From an uncultured Methanomethylovorans sp. (GTDB taxonomy: Archaea; Halobacteriota; Methanosarcinia; Methanosarcinales; Methanosarcinaceae): 64,000 bases of DNA. Of this stretch, positions 9,007 to 18,182 are shown one piece after another. The DNA is taken from NCBI RefSeq assembly GCF_963678545.1, contig NZ_OY782870.1:1178001-1242000 (forward strand). The letters are read 5' to 3'. Position numbers and translations under genes: made by a program. The notes below the pieces were generated by a model. The model made no database searches and had not been told where the DNA came from. It was given only the letters and a program-made list of their open reading frames with translations. The stretch's first letter is position 1. Every line of letters starts with the position of its first letter.

Positions 9007-10413
9007 TCAGCGGAAGCATTTCACACACAGAGCAATAATAACTTCAGCAGGACTCTTTTTCCTGGCAAGTTTCATTGCACATGTCTTTCCAATGTCAAAA
9101 CTTTGTGCATAATAAATGTTTCCAGTTGCCAGTGGCTTCATCCTCTCGCCGACCAGTATCAATTCATCTATCTCTTCAAGCCGGCTTCCAAGAAAATCGG
9201 AAACATTCTCTGGTGGCAGTCCTTCACATACCTGTGCAGCTTCCTCTCCCAGTACCATAATAACTCTTCGCCTCTTTTTTAAACAATGGTCAAGTGCTTT
9301 TTCCACTGAGGTTATCTCCATTCCAGAGTTAGAGTTATCCAGGAATTTAATGTTCTCTTCTACCGTCTCCTGCATCCTTCCCTGCAAACCTCTGAATTGC
9401 TGTATAGTTTCTTTCACATTTCTCAGTGGTATCGATATTTCAAAGGCTGCTGCACAGGATGCGGCAAAAGCTGTCATGTATGACTTTGCATCATATACCT
9501 CTATAAGACAGAATTCAATTATTTCTTTCCCGCATATTATGGAAACATTATTATTGTGCACGTTCAGGCAATAATCACTATTCAGAGTTTCATTCTCACT
9601 CTTGTTCACTATGCTGAATGTACTGATGTTTTCTGATGCGAGTGGTATGTCCAATTGTTTCAATGCTTGTTTGCAGTTTTCATTGAGCACAAAGAGTGTA
9701 TTCTCAGGGCAGTTGAGCAAAGACTTTACCTTTGCTTCACTTGCCATGGATGTTTTGCCTGCGATCATATAATCCATGTCAAGGGTTGTGATTATACCAA
9801 CACTCCCACATCCTGTGACTCCAAGGGATACCTCAAATATGTATGCTTCTATCTTTTTGTCTAGTGATCCTGCAATATCCATCACTTGCAGGATGCTCCC
9901 CGGAGCAATGCTTAAGCCTTTATGGATCAGCTGGCATACGCCGTTTTCCCATAGTTCCAGCCCCCTGGAAGTGTGCAGCACAACAGTAAGTTTTCTTGAG
10001 ATCATATCCGCCAGCAAGGATGCGGTACTGGTCTTTGCCTTGGTACCTGTAATTTCAATAATAAGTGGATACTCACTAACATTGGTAAATGCTAGAATCT
10101 CTCCTACAGCTCTGTGATGAGATATCAAAGGAACATGCTTTTTCTTTATTTGCTGAAGCATAATATGATCCGGATATAGGTGCACAGGGCTTATTACCAG
10201 GTCAAGATCTTCAGTAGGGCAGCTCTTGTCCACCACCCGTATGCCATCTGCTTCCAGAGAGCTGCATTGTTCCGTGGAAAGTGTTCCGTAAACATCCACG
10301 CCTATCACATTGAATTCAAGCTCTTTGAGCTTACGGGCAATGATAACGCCACCATGTGTCATATCGAGAACAGCTATATTCTTTATTGCCGGATCTGTAA
10401 GGTGACAGTACAT
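9007..10413 (-). CDS. cfbE: coenzyme F430 synthetase (Mur ligase family)
   Basis: ATP-dependent Mur-ligase homologue that activates a side chain of 15,17(3)-seco-F430 to close the final carbocycle of F430. The N-terminal Rossmann part shows IAVLDMTHGGVIIARKL, and the Mur-type ATP loop is ITGTKAKTSTASLLADMI near residue 115. The C-terminal domain has FRGLQGRMQETVEENIKFLDNSNSG split across the typical Mur ligase signature, then RRRVIMVLGEEAAQV. An ATG at 10413 is used here; a GTG five codons earlier (10428) is equally possible, and neither has a strong Shine-Dalgarno. It leads the F430 gene set, separated from cfbD by about 140 bases. Confidence 0.88.
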   Translation of the reverse strand: MYCHLTDPAIKNIAVLDMTHGGVIIARKLKELEFNVIGVDVYGTLSTEQCSSLEADGIRVVDKSCPTEDLDLVISPVHLYPDHIMLQQIKKKHVPLISHHRAVGEILAFTNVSEYPLIIEITGTKAKTSTASLLADMISRKLTVVLHTSRGLELWENGVCQLIHKGLSIAPGSILQVMDIAGSLDKKIEAYIFEVSLGVTGCGSVGIITTLDMDYMIAGKTSMASEAKVKSLLNCPENTLFVLNENCKQALKQLDIPLASENISTFSIVNKSENETLNSDYCLNVHNNNVSIICGKEIIEFCLIEVYDAKSYMTAFAASCAAAFEISIPLRNVKETIQQFRGLQGRMQETVEENIKFLDNSNSGMEITSVEKALDHCLKKRRRVIMVLGEEAAQVCEGLPPENVSDFLGSRLEEIDELILVGERMKPLATGNIYYAQSFDIGKTCAMKLARKKSPAEVIIALCVKCFR

Positions 10414-10477
10414 ATCCCGGAAAAGCACTTAACAATAGATAAGTTCTACGATTATAAAATGCACCAAAGGATAAAGA

Positions 10478-10489
10478 TTGACCGGTCAA
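10478..10489. promoter_or_regulatory. 12-bp perfect palindrome upstream of cfbE (candidate operator)
   Basis: TTGACCGGTCAA reads the same on both strands. It lies about 20 bases upstream of an ATTTTATAAT TATA-like box (10451-10460, minus strand) ahead of cfbE. The location suits a transcription-factor site for the F430 genes. No known regulator is recognised from the sequence. Confidence 0.35.
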
Positions 10490-10529
10490 GACCGATCTAA
10501 GTCAAATTACAATTACGGTATATAATATA

Positions 10530-11153
10530 CTAGTTTTCATCATCAGCTTCATCGTTCTTATAACTGTCACTTCCCACCATAGCGGCGGCAATGGAGTCAA
10601 TACCATCCATCCACTCAGCTACAAGTCCATAAGGTATATCTTCCATTATGTCATCAGGCAATTTACGCCCGTTGATGATCAGTGCACCCATTTCTGCTAC
10701 TTTATCCAGTGAGATTTCTATACTATCTGCTGCCTCTGCTTCGAGTGCCTGCTTCAGCAGAGTGGGTATTCTTGATTTCTTATTAAAATCTTGTCCAATG
10801 TAGCATTCAAAGGCAGCAAAAGTCCCTATTAGTGACGTCTGCATTGAAGCTATCATCAAATCTATATCCTCGGATATGGGGTCGATTTCTGCAAGGGCGA
10901 TGTCCTTTATCTGAGAGATCAAATGGAAAGCAGATTCTGCGGAGATGAGTTTCTTATCGAACTTTGCTACTACTTTCAGACATGCAAGGATGATGTCATC
11001 TTCCATATTGATAAAAACTGCACTGTCTTTATCCTGTGGTTCATCAGATTCCTTGAACTCAAAACCGCTCTCTTTAACCTGGGTTATCCAGTTGTTCCAC
11101 CTTTCCATGGTATAAAAATCATGGGATAGGATCTCTGTTTCCATATCAGACAT
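10530..11153 (-). CDS. DUF2150 family protein of methanogens
   Basis: Acidic, soluble protein of 207 residues with no signal peptide or membrane helix. It is recognisable as the DUF2150 family, found mainly in methanogens, from HDFYTMERWNNWITQVKESG at the start and IGTFAAFECYI in the middle; the rest is mainly helical. The C-terminal tail (DSYKNDEADDEN) is strongly acidic and likely disordered. An ATG preceded by GAGGTG was chosen; a TTG one codon earlier is in frame. It lies upstream of cfbE on the same strand but with about 115 bases and a probable cfbE promoter between. No function is known to me. Confidence 0.75.
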   Translation of the reverse strand: MSDMETEILSHDFYTMERWNNWITQVKESGFEFKESDEPQDKDSAVFINMEDDIILACLKVVAKFDKKLISAESAFHLISQIKDIALAEIDPISEDIDLMIASMQTSLIGTFAAFECYIGQDFNKKSRIPTLLKQALEAEAADSIEISLDKVAEMGALIINGRKLPDDIMEDIPYGLVAEWMDGIDSIAAAMVGSDSYKNDEADDEN

Positions 11154-11236
11154 CAAACACCTCTTTTAGGTTACGCTATGTTCTTAGCATTCTGCTAGTA
11201 GTATAAAAGACATTCGCATTAATCTTTGTTCAAATT

Positions 11237-11686
11237 TCATAACTGTAATTCTACCTTCTTCATTGGAGAGGCGCACATGCCCTCATTTTCAATGTTCTCA
11301 AAGATATTAGTTATAGTACATTTATCTCCGGTACGCAGTCCTTGTGGGAAGAATAAATCATACAAGTTGTCGGGAATCTCTTTACATTTTGGGGGCTCAT
11401 AGCTGATCTTGGCACCTTTTATAGCTTTTCTAGAATCCAGAATCGCCACTACAGGAGATTTCACTACTTCTACTGCTATTACTCCTCCGTCATGAAGGAA
11501 ACATTCATGCACAGAAGGGGTTTTTATTTTAACTACTTTGTATCTGCGTCCTTTTTCGAGGTTTAAACATGTGTTTTTGAGTTTACATCTATTGCACTCA
11601 TTAGATTCACCTTCAAAGATGAAGTCCATGCCTTCTTTGGCAAGCCTTGATCCAATAAGAGTTATTGTAGTATCGATTTCGACCAT
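11237..11686 (-). CDS. UPF0179 family protein with four-cysteine cluster
   Basis: A 149-residue protein of the archaeal UPF0179 family. Its clearest feature is a cysteine group in the first half, CNRCKLKNTCL, with a further Cys in VHECFLHDGG; a Cys also lies in PPKCKEIP and another in GDKCTITN. These could bind zinc or an Fe-S cluster. No helix-turn-helix or catalytic signature is visible. GGTG precedes the ATG. It sits between egsA and DUF2150, all on the minus strand with short gaps, so partial co-transcription is plausible. The function is unknown. Confidence 0.8.
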   Translation of the reverse strand: MVEIDTTITLIGSRLAKEGMDFIFEGESNECNRCKLKNTCLNLEKGRRYKVVKIKTPSVHECFLHDGGVIAVEVVKSPVVAILDSRKAIKGAKISYEPPKCKEIPDNLYDLFFPQGLRTGDKCTITNIFENIENEGMCASPMKKVELQL

Positions 11687-11714
11687 ATCATCACACCTGA
11701 ATCTAAATTATGTA

Positions 11715-12797
11715 TTACTCTATTACTTTAGTAATCTTTGCCACTCTCTCGGCTGCTTCGGGGGTAAGGCCTGAACCGAGTATAGTATATCTTTCCGGAC
11801 GGATTGTATGTGCTAGAAGCAGAGCCTCCAATATATATTTATCTTCAATGCCAAGCTCTGCAGCAGTGGTAGGAGCATGCAATTTTCTTAGTCCATTTCT
11901 TATACGCTCCCAGTCCCCTCCATGTAGGTACATCATCATGATAGTCCCTACTCCGCACTGCTCTCCGTGCAGTGCAGGCTTTGGGGCTACCATATCAAGT
12001 GCATGGCTAAACATATGTTCAGAACCTGAAGCAGGTCTTGATGAGCCTGCTATGCTCATGGCAACGCCACTTGATACAAGTGCTTTGACCACAATACGTA
12101 CTGAACTTTCAAGATCAGGTTTTATGGAATCTACAGAGTCCAGCACTATTTTAGCAGTCATCCGTGAAAGTGCGGCTGCATACTCACTGAATGGTTCGTC
12201 CCTAAGTCTGTAAGCTAATTCCCAGTCGCTCACTGCAGTGTAATTTGAGATTATGTCTGCACAACCAGCTGCAAGCAGCCTGTATGGGGCATTTGCGATT
12301 ATTTCTGTGTCTGCAATGACTGCCATGGGAGCATTTGCTTCTACGGAAGTTACTCTTTTACCATCGTGTATAGATGCTCTTGAAGATACTATACCGTCAT
12401 GTGAAGCTGCAGTTGGAACACTAATGAATGGAATCTTCAATTCCGTGGCTGCGAGCTTTGTCACATCTATGGACTTCCCGCTGCCAACTCCCAATAGGTA
12501 ATTGGAATCATTCTTTATAGCACATTCTTTTACGTGCTCAACTTCTTTTGTTGTAGCCGAGTCCACTGTTGTCACGTATGGATTGAGCCCAACATCTGTA
12601 AGAATATCGCATACGATATTTCCAGCTATATTCCGGGTATGTTTCCCTGTTACTATCAGAGGATTATTTCCAAACTTTAGGTCGTCACAGACACTTTTTA
12701 CTTCTCTTATTACTCCGTGCCCTATTACAATATCTCTGGGTAATTGCATCCATTTTGAGTTCTCTTCTCTGGGTGGGATCACTTTGAATACCTGCAA
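11715..12797 (-). CDS. egsA: sn-glycerol-1-phosphate dehydrogenase
   Basis: NAD(P)-dependent, zinc-containing enzyme that reduces dihydroxyacetone phosphate to sn-glycerol-1-phosphate, setting the stereochemistry of archaeal membrane lipids. The 360-residue protein has the nucleotide-binding [15 protein letters not shown], the substrate motif [20 protein letters not shown], and the metal-ligand region [12 protein letters not shown] followed by [13 protein letters not shown]. The start appears to be TTG; no Shine-Dalgarno is visible, while TTTAATATA about 20-25 bases upstream fits a leaderless message. It diverges from the DUF63 gene, so the 116-base gap should carry two promoters. Confidence 0.95.
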   Translation of the reverse strand: MQVFKVIPPREENSKWMQLPRDIVIGHGVIREVKSVCDDLKFGNNPLIVTGKHTRNIAGNIVCDILTDVGLNPYVTTVDSATTKEVEHVKECAIKNDSNYLLGVGSGKSIDVTKLAATELKIPFISVPTAASHDGIVSSRASIHDGKRVTSVEANAPMAVIADTEIIANAPYRLLAAGCADIISNYTAVSDWELAYRLRDEPFSEYAAALSRMTAKIVLDSVDSIKPDLESSVRIVVKALVSSGVAMSIAGSSRPASGSEHMFSHALDMVAPKPALHGEQCGVGTIMMMYLHGGDWERIRNGLRKLHAPTTAAELGIEDKYILEALLLAHTIRPERYTILGSGLTPEAAERVAKITKVIE

Positions 12798-12913
12798 TAA
12801 TTTTGTGATTAAATTATATTAAATGTACTTGGAATGTTCGCGATGACATAAGTTATTAAACATTAATTCTATTAAGGATATTCTTGTAGCATCGCATAAA
12901 CATTTGAGGTTCA

Positions 12914-13765
12914 ATGACTTCGTATATAGATAAGGTTTCAGGATTTATAAACACATATTATATAGACCCGATCCTGCACGATGAAGGTTATAATATAGTT
13001 AATACTCTTACATGGGCTATCATACTCGGGCTATGTATATTTGCTGTTGTCCGATTACTTAAAAAATTGGATATACAGGCAAACAACAGATTCATAGCGG
13101 CAATAGTGCCCTTTGTGCTTGCGGGATCTTCTATGCGGGTTTATGAAGATGCAGGGATTATACAGTATCCTTTCAATTTGCTCTTGATAACTCCTATTAT
13201 CTATTTTGTTGTTTTCTTTATTACGCTGGGATGTCTAATCATAGCTAAAACAATCAGCAAAAAATGGGCTGGAAAAAGCATGGAATCCATTTTTGCATCC
13301 ATGGGAGCTCTCTGGTTCTTTTTTAATATTTCTTTGCTTCTTAGTTTTCAAAGAATCGTTCTTCCAATGGTATTGATTTATATTCTTGGCTTGGGCACAT
13401 TGGCAACACTTTTTGTTTATTTTGTAGCAAAAAAAGTAGGTTTTGAAGTACTTACGGACAAGTTGAACATATCCATACTTTATGCTCATATGCTAGATGC
13501 TTCTTCCACTTTTATAGGAGTAGATATGCTGGGGTACTATGAAAAGCATGTATTGCCCTCTTATCTAATTGATTTGACGGGGACAGCATTTGTGATGTAT
13601 CCGTTGAAGCTAGCCATATTTATCCCTGTGTTGTACATAATAGATACTAATTTCGATGAAGATGCCGAGTCGCGCAACCTTCGGACATTTGTAAAGTTAG
13701 TGATTCTTGTGCTCGGGCTTTCACCTGCATGCAGGAATACTATACGCATGGTTTTCGGGGTATGA
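12914..13765 (+). CDS. DUF63 family integral membrane protein
   Basis: Polytopic membrane protein of 283 residues with seven or eight predicted helices. It matches the archaeal DUF63 family: the N-terminal DPILHDEGYNIVNTLTW, the loop FVLAGSSMRVYEDAGIIQYP, the segment LDASSTFIGVDMLGYYEKHVLP and the closing LVILVLGLSPACRNTIRM are characteristic. Polar residues (Arg, Glu and Asp in the RVYEDAG loop; Asp and Ser in the LDASS segment) sit in conserved positions and may form an active or transport site. The stop overlaps the start of the SpoIIM-like gene, so the two are translationally coupled. GAGG lies just before the ATG. Function unknown. Confidence 0.88.
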   Translation: MTSYIDKVSGFINTYYIDPILHDEGYNIVNTLTWAIILGLCIFAVVRLLKKLDIQANNRFIAAIVPFVLAGSSMRVYEDAGIIQYPFNLLLITPIIYFVVFFITLGCLIIAKTISKKWAGKSMESIFASMGALWFFFNISLLLSFQRIVLPMVLIYILGLGTLATLFVYFVAKKVGFEVLTDKLNISILYAHMLDASSTFIGVDMLGYYEKHVLPSYLIDLTGTAFVMYPLKLAIFIPVLYIIDTNFDEDAESRNLRTFVKLVILVLGLSPACRNTIRMVFGV

Positions 13766-14376
13766 TTAATATGTATAATGTCAGCAACAAGGAACAAGCG
13801 CTACAATATATAAAGGATATACGCAGAGAAATATGGTTCATATCCATATTGTTCGTATTATCTATGGCCATAGGATATGTGGTTGCCATTATGTACCCGG
13901 GCATGGTAATGCAATCTTTAGAAGAGCTTGAAGGGGTTGTGGAGCTCTTAAAAAATCTTTCTCCAATACAGATAATGTTTCTTATCTTCCTGAACAATGC
14001 CCTTAAGAGCTTACTCATATTGGTACTTGGCATTGGCTTTGGTATAGTGCCATTGCTTTTTATTGCGTATAATGGGTATTTCTTGGGTATTTTCAGTCAT
14101 AAAATCCTGATGGAGCAAAGTCTTCTTTATTTAATGGGCGGCCTTCTTCCACATGGTATTATTGAAATTCCTATGGTGGTGATCTCAGCTGCTATAGGCA
14201 TCAGATTGGGACTTAAAGGACTTGCTTCTCTTAAGGGAGAACAAGTAGACTTAAAGGAAGAACTGATCACAGGTATCAAATTCTTCTTTTACTGGATAAT
14301 GCCACTGCTTTTCATAGCTGCTGTAGTTGAAACATTTATCACTTCAGCTATCATAGGCGTGTTGAGCCAACTATAA
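13762..14376 (+). CDS. stage II sporulation protein M (SpoIIM/DUF95)-like membrane protein
   Basis: Membrane protein of 204 residues with about five helices, of the SpoIIM-like family widespread in non-sporulating archaea. Typical signatures are IFLNNALKSLLILVLGIGFG, LFIAYNGYFLGIF and GGLLPHGIIEIPMVVISAAIG, the last carrying the family's conserved His-Gly and Glu-Ile-Pro. I start it at the ATG overlapping the DUF63 stop (ATGA), preceded by GGGG; an upstream start would only add residues read from the end of DUF63. The coupling suggests the two membrane proteins work together. No substrate can be named. Confidence 0.85.
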   Translation: MINMYNVSNKEQALQYIKDIRREIWFISILFVLSMAIGYVVAIMYPGMVMQSLEELEGVVELLKNLSPIQIMFLIFLNNALKSLLILVLGIGFGIVPLLFIAYNGYFLGIFSHKILMEQSLLYLMGGLLPHGIIEIPMVVISAAIGIRLGLKGLASLKGEQVDLKEELITGIKFFFYWIMPLLFIAAVVETFITSAIIGVLSQL

Positions 14377-14449
14377 TATAATAGTGAAGAAGATTGACAC
14401 AAAGCCTATATATTTCATTGATATGTGTGAAGACAAGAGAGGGTATAAG

Positions 14450-15607
14450 ATGATAGACAGAAAAGAGATTGTAGACATCGTTCAAGATTATAATCCCGAC
14501 AAGATCAAGATCGGAGCAATTGCTTCTCATTCTGCATTAGACGTATTTGATGGTGCAGTAGAAGAGGATTTCCGCACTTTCGCTATATGTCAGCAGGGAA
14601 GAGAAAAAACGTATTCTCACTATTTCAAAGCTCAAAGGGACGCTTACGGAAAGGTAAAGCGTGGCATTGTTGATGAATCTGTGATGCTTAAGAAGTTCAA
14701 CGAGGTACTGCTTCCTCAAAACCAACAGATGCTTCGTGACAACAACATTCTTTTCATTCCAAACAGGTCATTTACTTCATACTGCGGAATAGGTGAGGTA
14801 GAGAACGATTTTGCTGTGCCTATAGTAGGCAGCAGGAACATGCTAAGAAGTGAGGAAAGAGGCATTGACCGTGATTATTACTGGCTGCTGGAGAAAGCTG
14901 GTCTTCCCTTCCCTGAAAGGATCAATCATCCTCATGATATAGAAGAGCTCTCAATAGTGAAACTTCCACATGCTGTCAAGAAGCTGGAGAGGGGCTTTTT
15001 CACAGCTGCAACCTATGGGGAATATTTGAAGAAATCGGAAGCATTGCTTAAGCAAGGCGTGATCACGCGGGAAGCTCTGGACAATGCGAGGATTGAGAGA
15101 TACGTCATCGGTCCGGTGTTCAACTTTGATATGTTCTACTCTCCCATTGAGGAAGAGATGAGCAAACTTGAGATCCTTGGTATAGACTGGCGCTTTGAGA
15201 CCAGCCTGGACGGTCATGTACGTCTGCCTGCACCCCAGCAGATAACTCTTGCAGAGCATCAGCTTACTCCTGAATACACTGTATGTGGGCACAATTCTTC
15301 CACATTGCGCGAATCCCTGTTGGAGGATGTTTTCATGCTGGCTGAAAAGTACATTGATGCAGCCAGTAAGCACTATGATCCAGGGGTCATAGGACCTTTC
15401 TGCCTGCAAACATGTATCGATAAGGATCTTAATTTCTACATATATGATGTTGCACCCAGAGTTGGTGGCGGCACCAATGTGCACATGTCAGTGGGTCACC
15501 CCTACGGCAACACCATATGGCGAAAGAACATGAGTACTGGACGACGTATAGCTTTTGAGATAAGAAGAGCTATTGAGATGGGGGAGTTGGGTCGTATTGT
15601 GACCTAA
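14450..15607 (+). CDS. purP: 5-formaminoimidazole-4-carboxamide ribonucleotide synthetase (formate-dependent)
   Basis: Archaeal ATP-grasp enzyme that uses formate and ATP to make FAICAR in purine synthesis, replacing the folate-dependent PurH step. I start at MIDRKEIVDIV, after a GAGGG six bases upstream; this gives 385 residues, near family length, while the earlier in-frame start would add 22 unrelated residues. Visible motifs: IGAIASHSALDVFDGA at the N-terminus, FIPNRSFTSYCGIGEVENDF, the PurP-specific VGSRNMLRSEERG, and the metal/ATP region VAPRVGGGTNVHMSVGHPYG near the end. It follows the SpoIIM-like gene by 73 bases. Paralogous PurP-like proteins without known activity exist in some archaea, so activity is inferred from family. 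Confidence 0.9.
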   Translation: MIDRKEIVDIVQDYNPDKIKIGAIASHSALDVFDGAVEEDFRTFAICQQGREKTYSHYFKAQRDAYGKVKRGIVDESVMLKKFNEVLLPQNQQMLRDNNILFIPNRSFTSYCGIGEVENDFAVPIVGSRNMLRSEERGIDRDYYWLLEKAGLPFPERINHPHDIEELSIVKLPHAVKKLERGFFTAATYGEYLKKSEALLKQGVITREALDNARIERYVIGPVFNFDMFYSPIEEEMSKLEILGIDWRFETSLDGHVRLPAPQQITLAEHQLTPEYTVCGHNSSTLRESLLEDVFMLAEKYIDAASKHYDPGVIGPFCLQTCIDKDLNFYIYDVAPRVGGGTNVHMSVGHPYGNTIWRKNMSTGRRIAFEIRRAIEMGELGRIVT

Positions 15608-15950
15608 CTTTTTCTTCAGTTATGTACTAAATACTCCCAATTATGTCTATACAATGATGTGGATGTATTCTTGCTGCAGGGATGTTGGTTATGTCTTTGC
15701 AGACTTCAATATACGGTTCCACCCAGAATATATTTACATGATTTGTTGTATACCTGTATGAGTTTAGATTCTATCTACTATAGATAAGTAGGTTTAATAC
15801 GTAGATATTACTAAAACGTTGAAATCATTTAAATACCAGAAACCAAATGATAACAACGGTCTGGAGCAAAATATCACCCGGTCATTAGACCGATTGCACG
15901 TATTGCTACGTACTTTTATTATTATTTGCCCATCGGAGGGAAATCAGGAA
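15608..15950. other. AT-rich intergenic region before the aIF2-gamma operon
   Basis: No ORF with family resemblance, tRNA or box C/D RNA was recognised. It holds a small perfect hairpin (ATCTA-CTA-TAGAT near 15773-15785) and GGAGG at 15936-15940, which serves the downstream TTG start. It probably contains the promoter and 5' leader of the aIF2-gamma gene set. A reading frame continuing upstream of the chosen start to 15819 has no Shine-Dalgarno and no resemblance to the family N-terminus. Confidence 0.5.
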
Positions 15951-17177
15951 TTGAGTCAACCTTGTGTTAATATCGGCATGGTAGGTCATGTCGACCATGG
16001 AAAAACCACTTTAGTGAGCGCACTATCAGGTGTGTGGACTGATACCCACAGTGAAGAGATGAAGCGCGGGATATCTATCAGGTTAGGATATGCAGATACT
16101 ACTATCAGAAAATGCCCCAACTGCCCTGAGCCACAATGTTATACTGTAAAAGATACCTGCCCGGGATGTGGCGAGCCTTCAGAAGAAGTGCGTACTATTT
16201 CTTTTGTTGATGCTCCCGGTCACGAGACCCTGATGGCAACAATGCTTTCCGGAGCGGCTATTATGGATGGTGCCATACTTGTGATAGCTGCAAACGAGGA
16301 ATGCCCTCAGCCACAGACTAAGGAACATTTGATGGCTTTGAACATCATAGGTATAAAGAATCTTATCATTGTCCAGAATAAGATCGATCTTGTATCCAAG
16401 GAAGAGGTAATAGATCATTACAAGCAGATAAAGAGGTTTGTGAAAGGTACTGTAGCTGAGAATGCTCCTATCATCCCCGTATCTGCTCAGCAGAATATCA
16501 ATATCGATGCTCTTCTTCAGGCTATGGGGGAGCACATCCCAACTCCGGAATATAAGATCGACAAACCAGCACAAATGCTCATTGCACGTTCTTTTGATAT
16601 CAACAAACCAGGAACCCCCATAGATAAAATAAGGGGTGGTGTGATTGGTGGAACCCTTACAGAAGGCGTTCTCTCAACTGATGATGAACTTGAGATAAGG
16701 CCTGGATATAAGCTGGAAAGCGAAGGAACTACAAGATGGGTTCCAATCTTCACCAAGACTTCCATGATATTTGCAGGTAAGGATTCTGTGGATAAAGCAA
16801 CTCCCGGAGGGCTGCTTGCTGTAGGTACTACATTGGACCCTGCTATTACTAAGAGTGATTCTCTTGTGGGGCAGGTAGCCGGAAAACCTGGAACATTGCC
16901 ACCAACTCGTGATATATTTACTCTTGAGCTTAATCTGCTTGAAAGGGTAGTAGGTGTGATCGATGAGGCAGAGATCGGTTCTATTAGGACAAGTGAGCCT
17001 CTTATGCTTAATGTAGGTACAGCCACTACTGTAGGTGTGGTCACCAGTGCAAGGAAGAATGTTGCTGAAGTAAAGCTGAAAAGGCCGGTATGTGCAAGTG
17101 ACGGTTCAATGGTGGCTATCAGCAGAAGAATTGGTTCAAGATGGCGCCTGATTGGTGTGGGAGTCATAAAGTCTTGA
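15951..17177 (+). CDS. eif2g: translation initiation factor aIF2 subunit gamma
   Basis: GTPase subunit of aIF2, which carries initiator Met-tRNA to the small ribosomal subunit. GTP motifs are clear: G1 [11 protein letters not shown]3 [12 protein letters not shown]4 [10 protein letters not shown] and G5 VSAQQNIN. The zinc-knuckle insertion has four cysteines in [20 protein letters not shown], of the archaeal type. Domain II and III beta-barrels follow to residue 408. I favour a TTG start ([18 protein letters not shown]) with GGAGG eleven bases upstream; 44 residues encoded further upstream do not look like the family. It opens a conserved euryarchaeal gene set linking translation initiation, transcription and ribosomal proteins. 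Confidence 0.95.
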   Translation: MSQPCVNIGMVGHVDHGKTTLVSALSGVWTDTHSEEMKRGISIRLGYADTTIRKCPNCPEPQCYTVKDTCPGCGEPSEEVRTISFVDAPGHETLMATMLSGAAIMDGAILVIAANEECPQPQTKEHLMALNIIGIKNLIIVQNKIDLVSKEEVIDHYKQIKRFVKGTVAENAPIIPVSAQQNINIDALLQAMGEHIPTPEYKIDKPAQMLIARSFDINKPGTPIDKIRGGVIGGTLTEGVLSTDDELEIRPGYKLESEGTTRWVPIFTKTSMIFAGKDSVDKATPGGLLAVGTTLDPAITKSDSLVGQVAGKPGTLPPTRDIFTLELNLLERVVGVIDEAEIGSIRTSEPLMLNVGTATTVGVVTSARKNVAEVKLKRPVCASDGSMVAISRRIGSRWRLIGVGVIKS

Positions 17178-17539
17178 AGGTGATAATCGACACGAATGCT
17201 CTGATGATACCTGTGCAATTCAACGTAGATATATTCAGTGAACTGCACAGGCTGGGTTTTGACTATTTCATAGTTCCTTCGGCTGTGCTGGTAGAGCTTG
17301 ATAGGCTCATTGTGCTAGCCCGGGGCCAGGACCGGATAGCTGCAAAAGTAGGAAAGTCTCTGGCACAGAGGTGTGAACTTGTTTCTCTGGAAGGGCATGC
17401 TGATGATATCATCGTGTCCCTTGCAAAGGATACGGAGGCTGCTGTTTTGACAAATGATATTGGGTTAAAGAAACGGCTGTTAGAACTGGGCATCAGGGTA
17501 ATATCTCTCAGGCAAAAGACTCGTCTGGAAATACTGTGA
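17174..17539 (+). CDS. PIN domain protein (Fcf1/Utp24-like, COG1412)
   Basis: Single PIN nuclease domain of about 121 residues. The acidic metal-binding residues are visible: Asp in VIIDTNALM, Glu in LVELDRL, and Asp in [16 protein letters not shown]. The fold order and the location between aIF2-gamma and rpo7 match the euryarchaeal Fcf1-like family, whose eukaryotic relatives cut pre-rRNA; toxin VapC is less likely because no antitoxin gene is adjacent. The start is probably TTG overlapping the aIF2-gamma stop, giving [12 protein letters not shown] two codons later is an alternative. Coupled expression with aIF2-gamma is evident from the overlap. Confidence 0.88.
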   Translation: MKVIIDTNALMIPVQFNVDIFSELHRLGFDYFIVPSAVLVELDRLIVLARGQDRIAAKVGKSLAQRCELVSLEGHADDIIVSLAKDTEAAVLTNDIGLKKRLLELGIRVISLRQKTRLEIL

Positions 17540-17610
17540 TGAATAATAGTAAAAATTATAACATATAAATAAGTTTATAGCACAATAACTGGGCTTTTGG
17601 AGATAATCGC

Positions 17611-18180
17611 ATGTACAAGAAAATGAAACTTTTTGATACCATCCGGGTAGCTCCTACTCTTTTGGGCGGGGATGTTCAGGTCAATGTGAAAAATGCACTG
17701 AAGGAAAAGCTTGAGGGAAGGCTTGATAAACAGCTTGGTGCGATAGTTGCTGTCACTGGAATTGAATCAGTAGGCGAGGGCCACATCCTAGTGGGTGATG
17801 GTGCAGTTTACTATGATGTTGATTTTTATGCTATCGTATTCTCACCCATGATACAGGAAGTAGTTGAAGGAGAGGTTGTTGAAACTGTTGATTTCGGGGC
17901 TTTTGTGAGCATAGGTGCCATGGATGGTCTCTTACATGTTAGCCAGATCACAGATGATTTCATGTCATATGATGGGAAAAATGGCAGGCTCATGAGCAAA
18001 ACCGGTCCACGTTCTCTTGGAGAAGGTGACAGGGTAAGGGCTAGGATAGTTGCGCTCAGTATTAATGAAAGGGAACCAAGGGAGAGTAAAATTGGTCTTA
18101 CTATGAGGCAGAGTGCCTTGGGTAAACTGGAGTGGCTTGAAGAAGATAGAACGAAATCCAACGTGCAGGACGAGGGCTGA
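17611..18180 (+). CDS. rpo7: DNA-directed RNA polymerase subunit Rpo7 (RpoE')
   Basis: Stalk subunit of archaeal RNA polymerase, homologue of eukaryotic Rpb7, which forms the stalk with Rpo4 and binds nascent RNA. The N-terminal tip domain (MKLFDTIRVAPTLLGG, residues 5-80) precedes a C-terminal S1/OB-fold (about 82-175) with VEGEVVETVDFGAFVSIGAM and GLLHVSQITDDFM. At 189 residues it has normal length, with a polar tail. GGAG lies eight bases before the ATG. It precedes spt4 by two bases and is part of the conserved aIF2-gamma set. Rpo4 is not in the window. Confidence 0.96.
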   Translation: MYKKMKLFDTIRVAPTLLGGDVQVNVKNALKEKLEGRLDKQLGAIVAVTGIESVGEGHILVGDGAVYYDVDFYAIVFSPMIQEVVEGEVVETVDFGAFVSIGAMDGLLHVSQITDDFMSYDGKNGRLMSKTGPRSLGEGDRVRARIVALSINEREPRESKIGLTMRQSALGKLEWLEEDRTKSNVQDEG

Positions 18181-18182
18181 AC

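Noticed and set aside
15819..15950. 44-residue N-terminal extension of aIF2-gamma
   Set aside because: No ribosome-binding site at 15819 and no resemblance to the family; GGAGG supports the TTG at 15951.
15608..15950. Box C/D guide RNA or tRNA in the gap
   Set aside because: A TGATGT occurs but no matching CTGA box or tRNA arms could be found.
17174..17539. VapC toxin
   Set aside because: No antitoxin gene is adjacent, and the position in the aIF2-gamma/rpo7 set matches the Fcf1-like PIN family.
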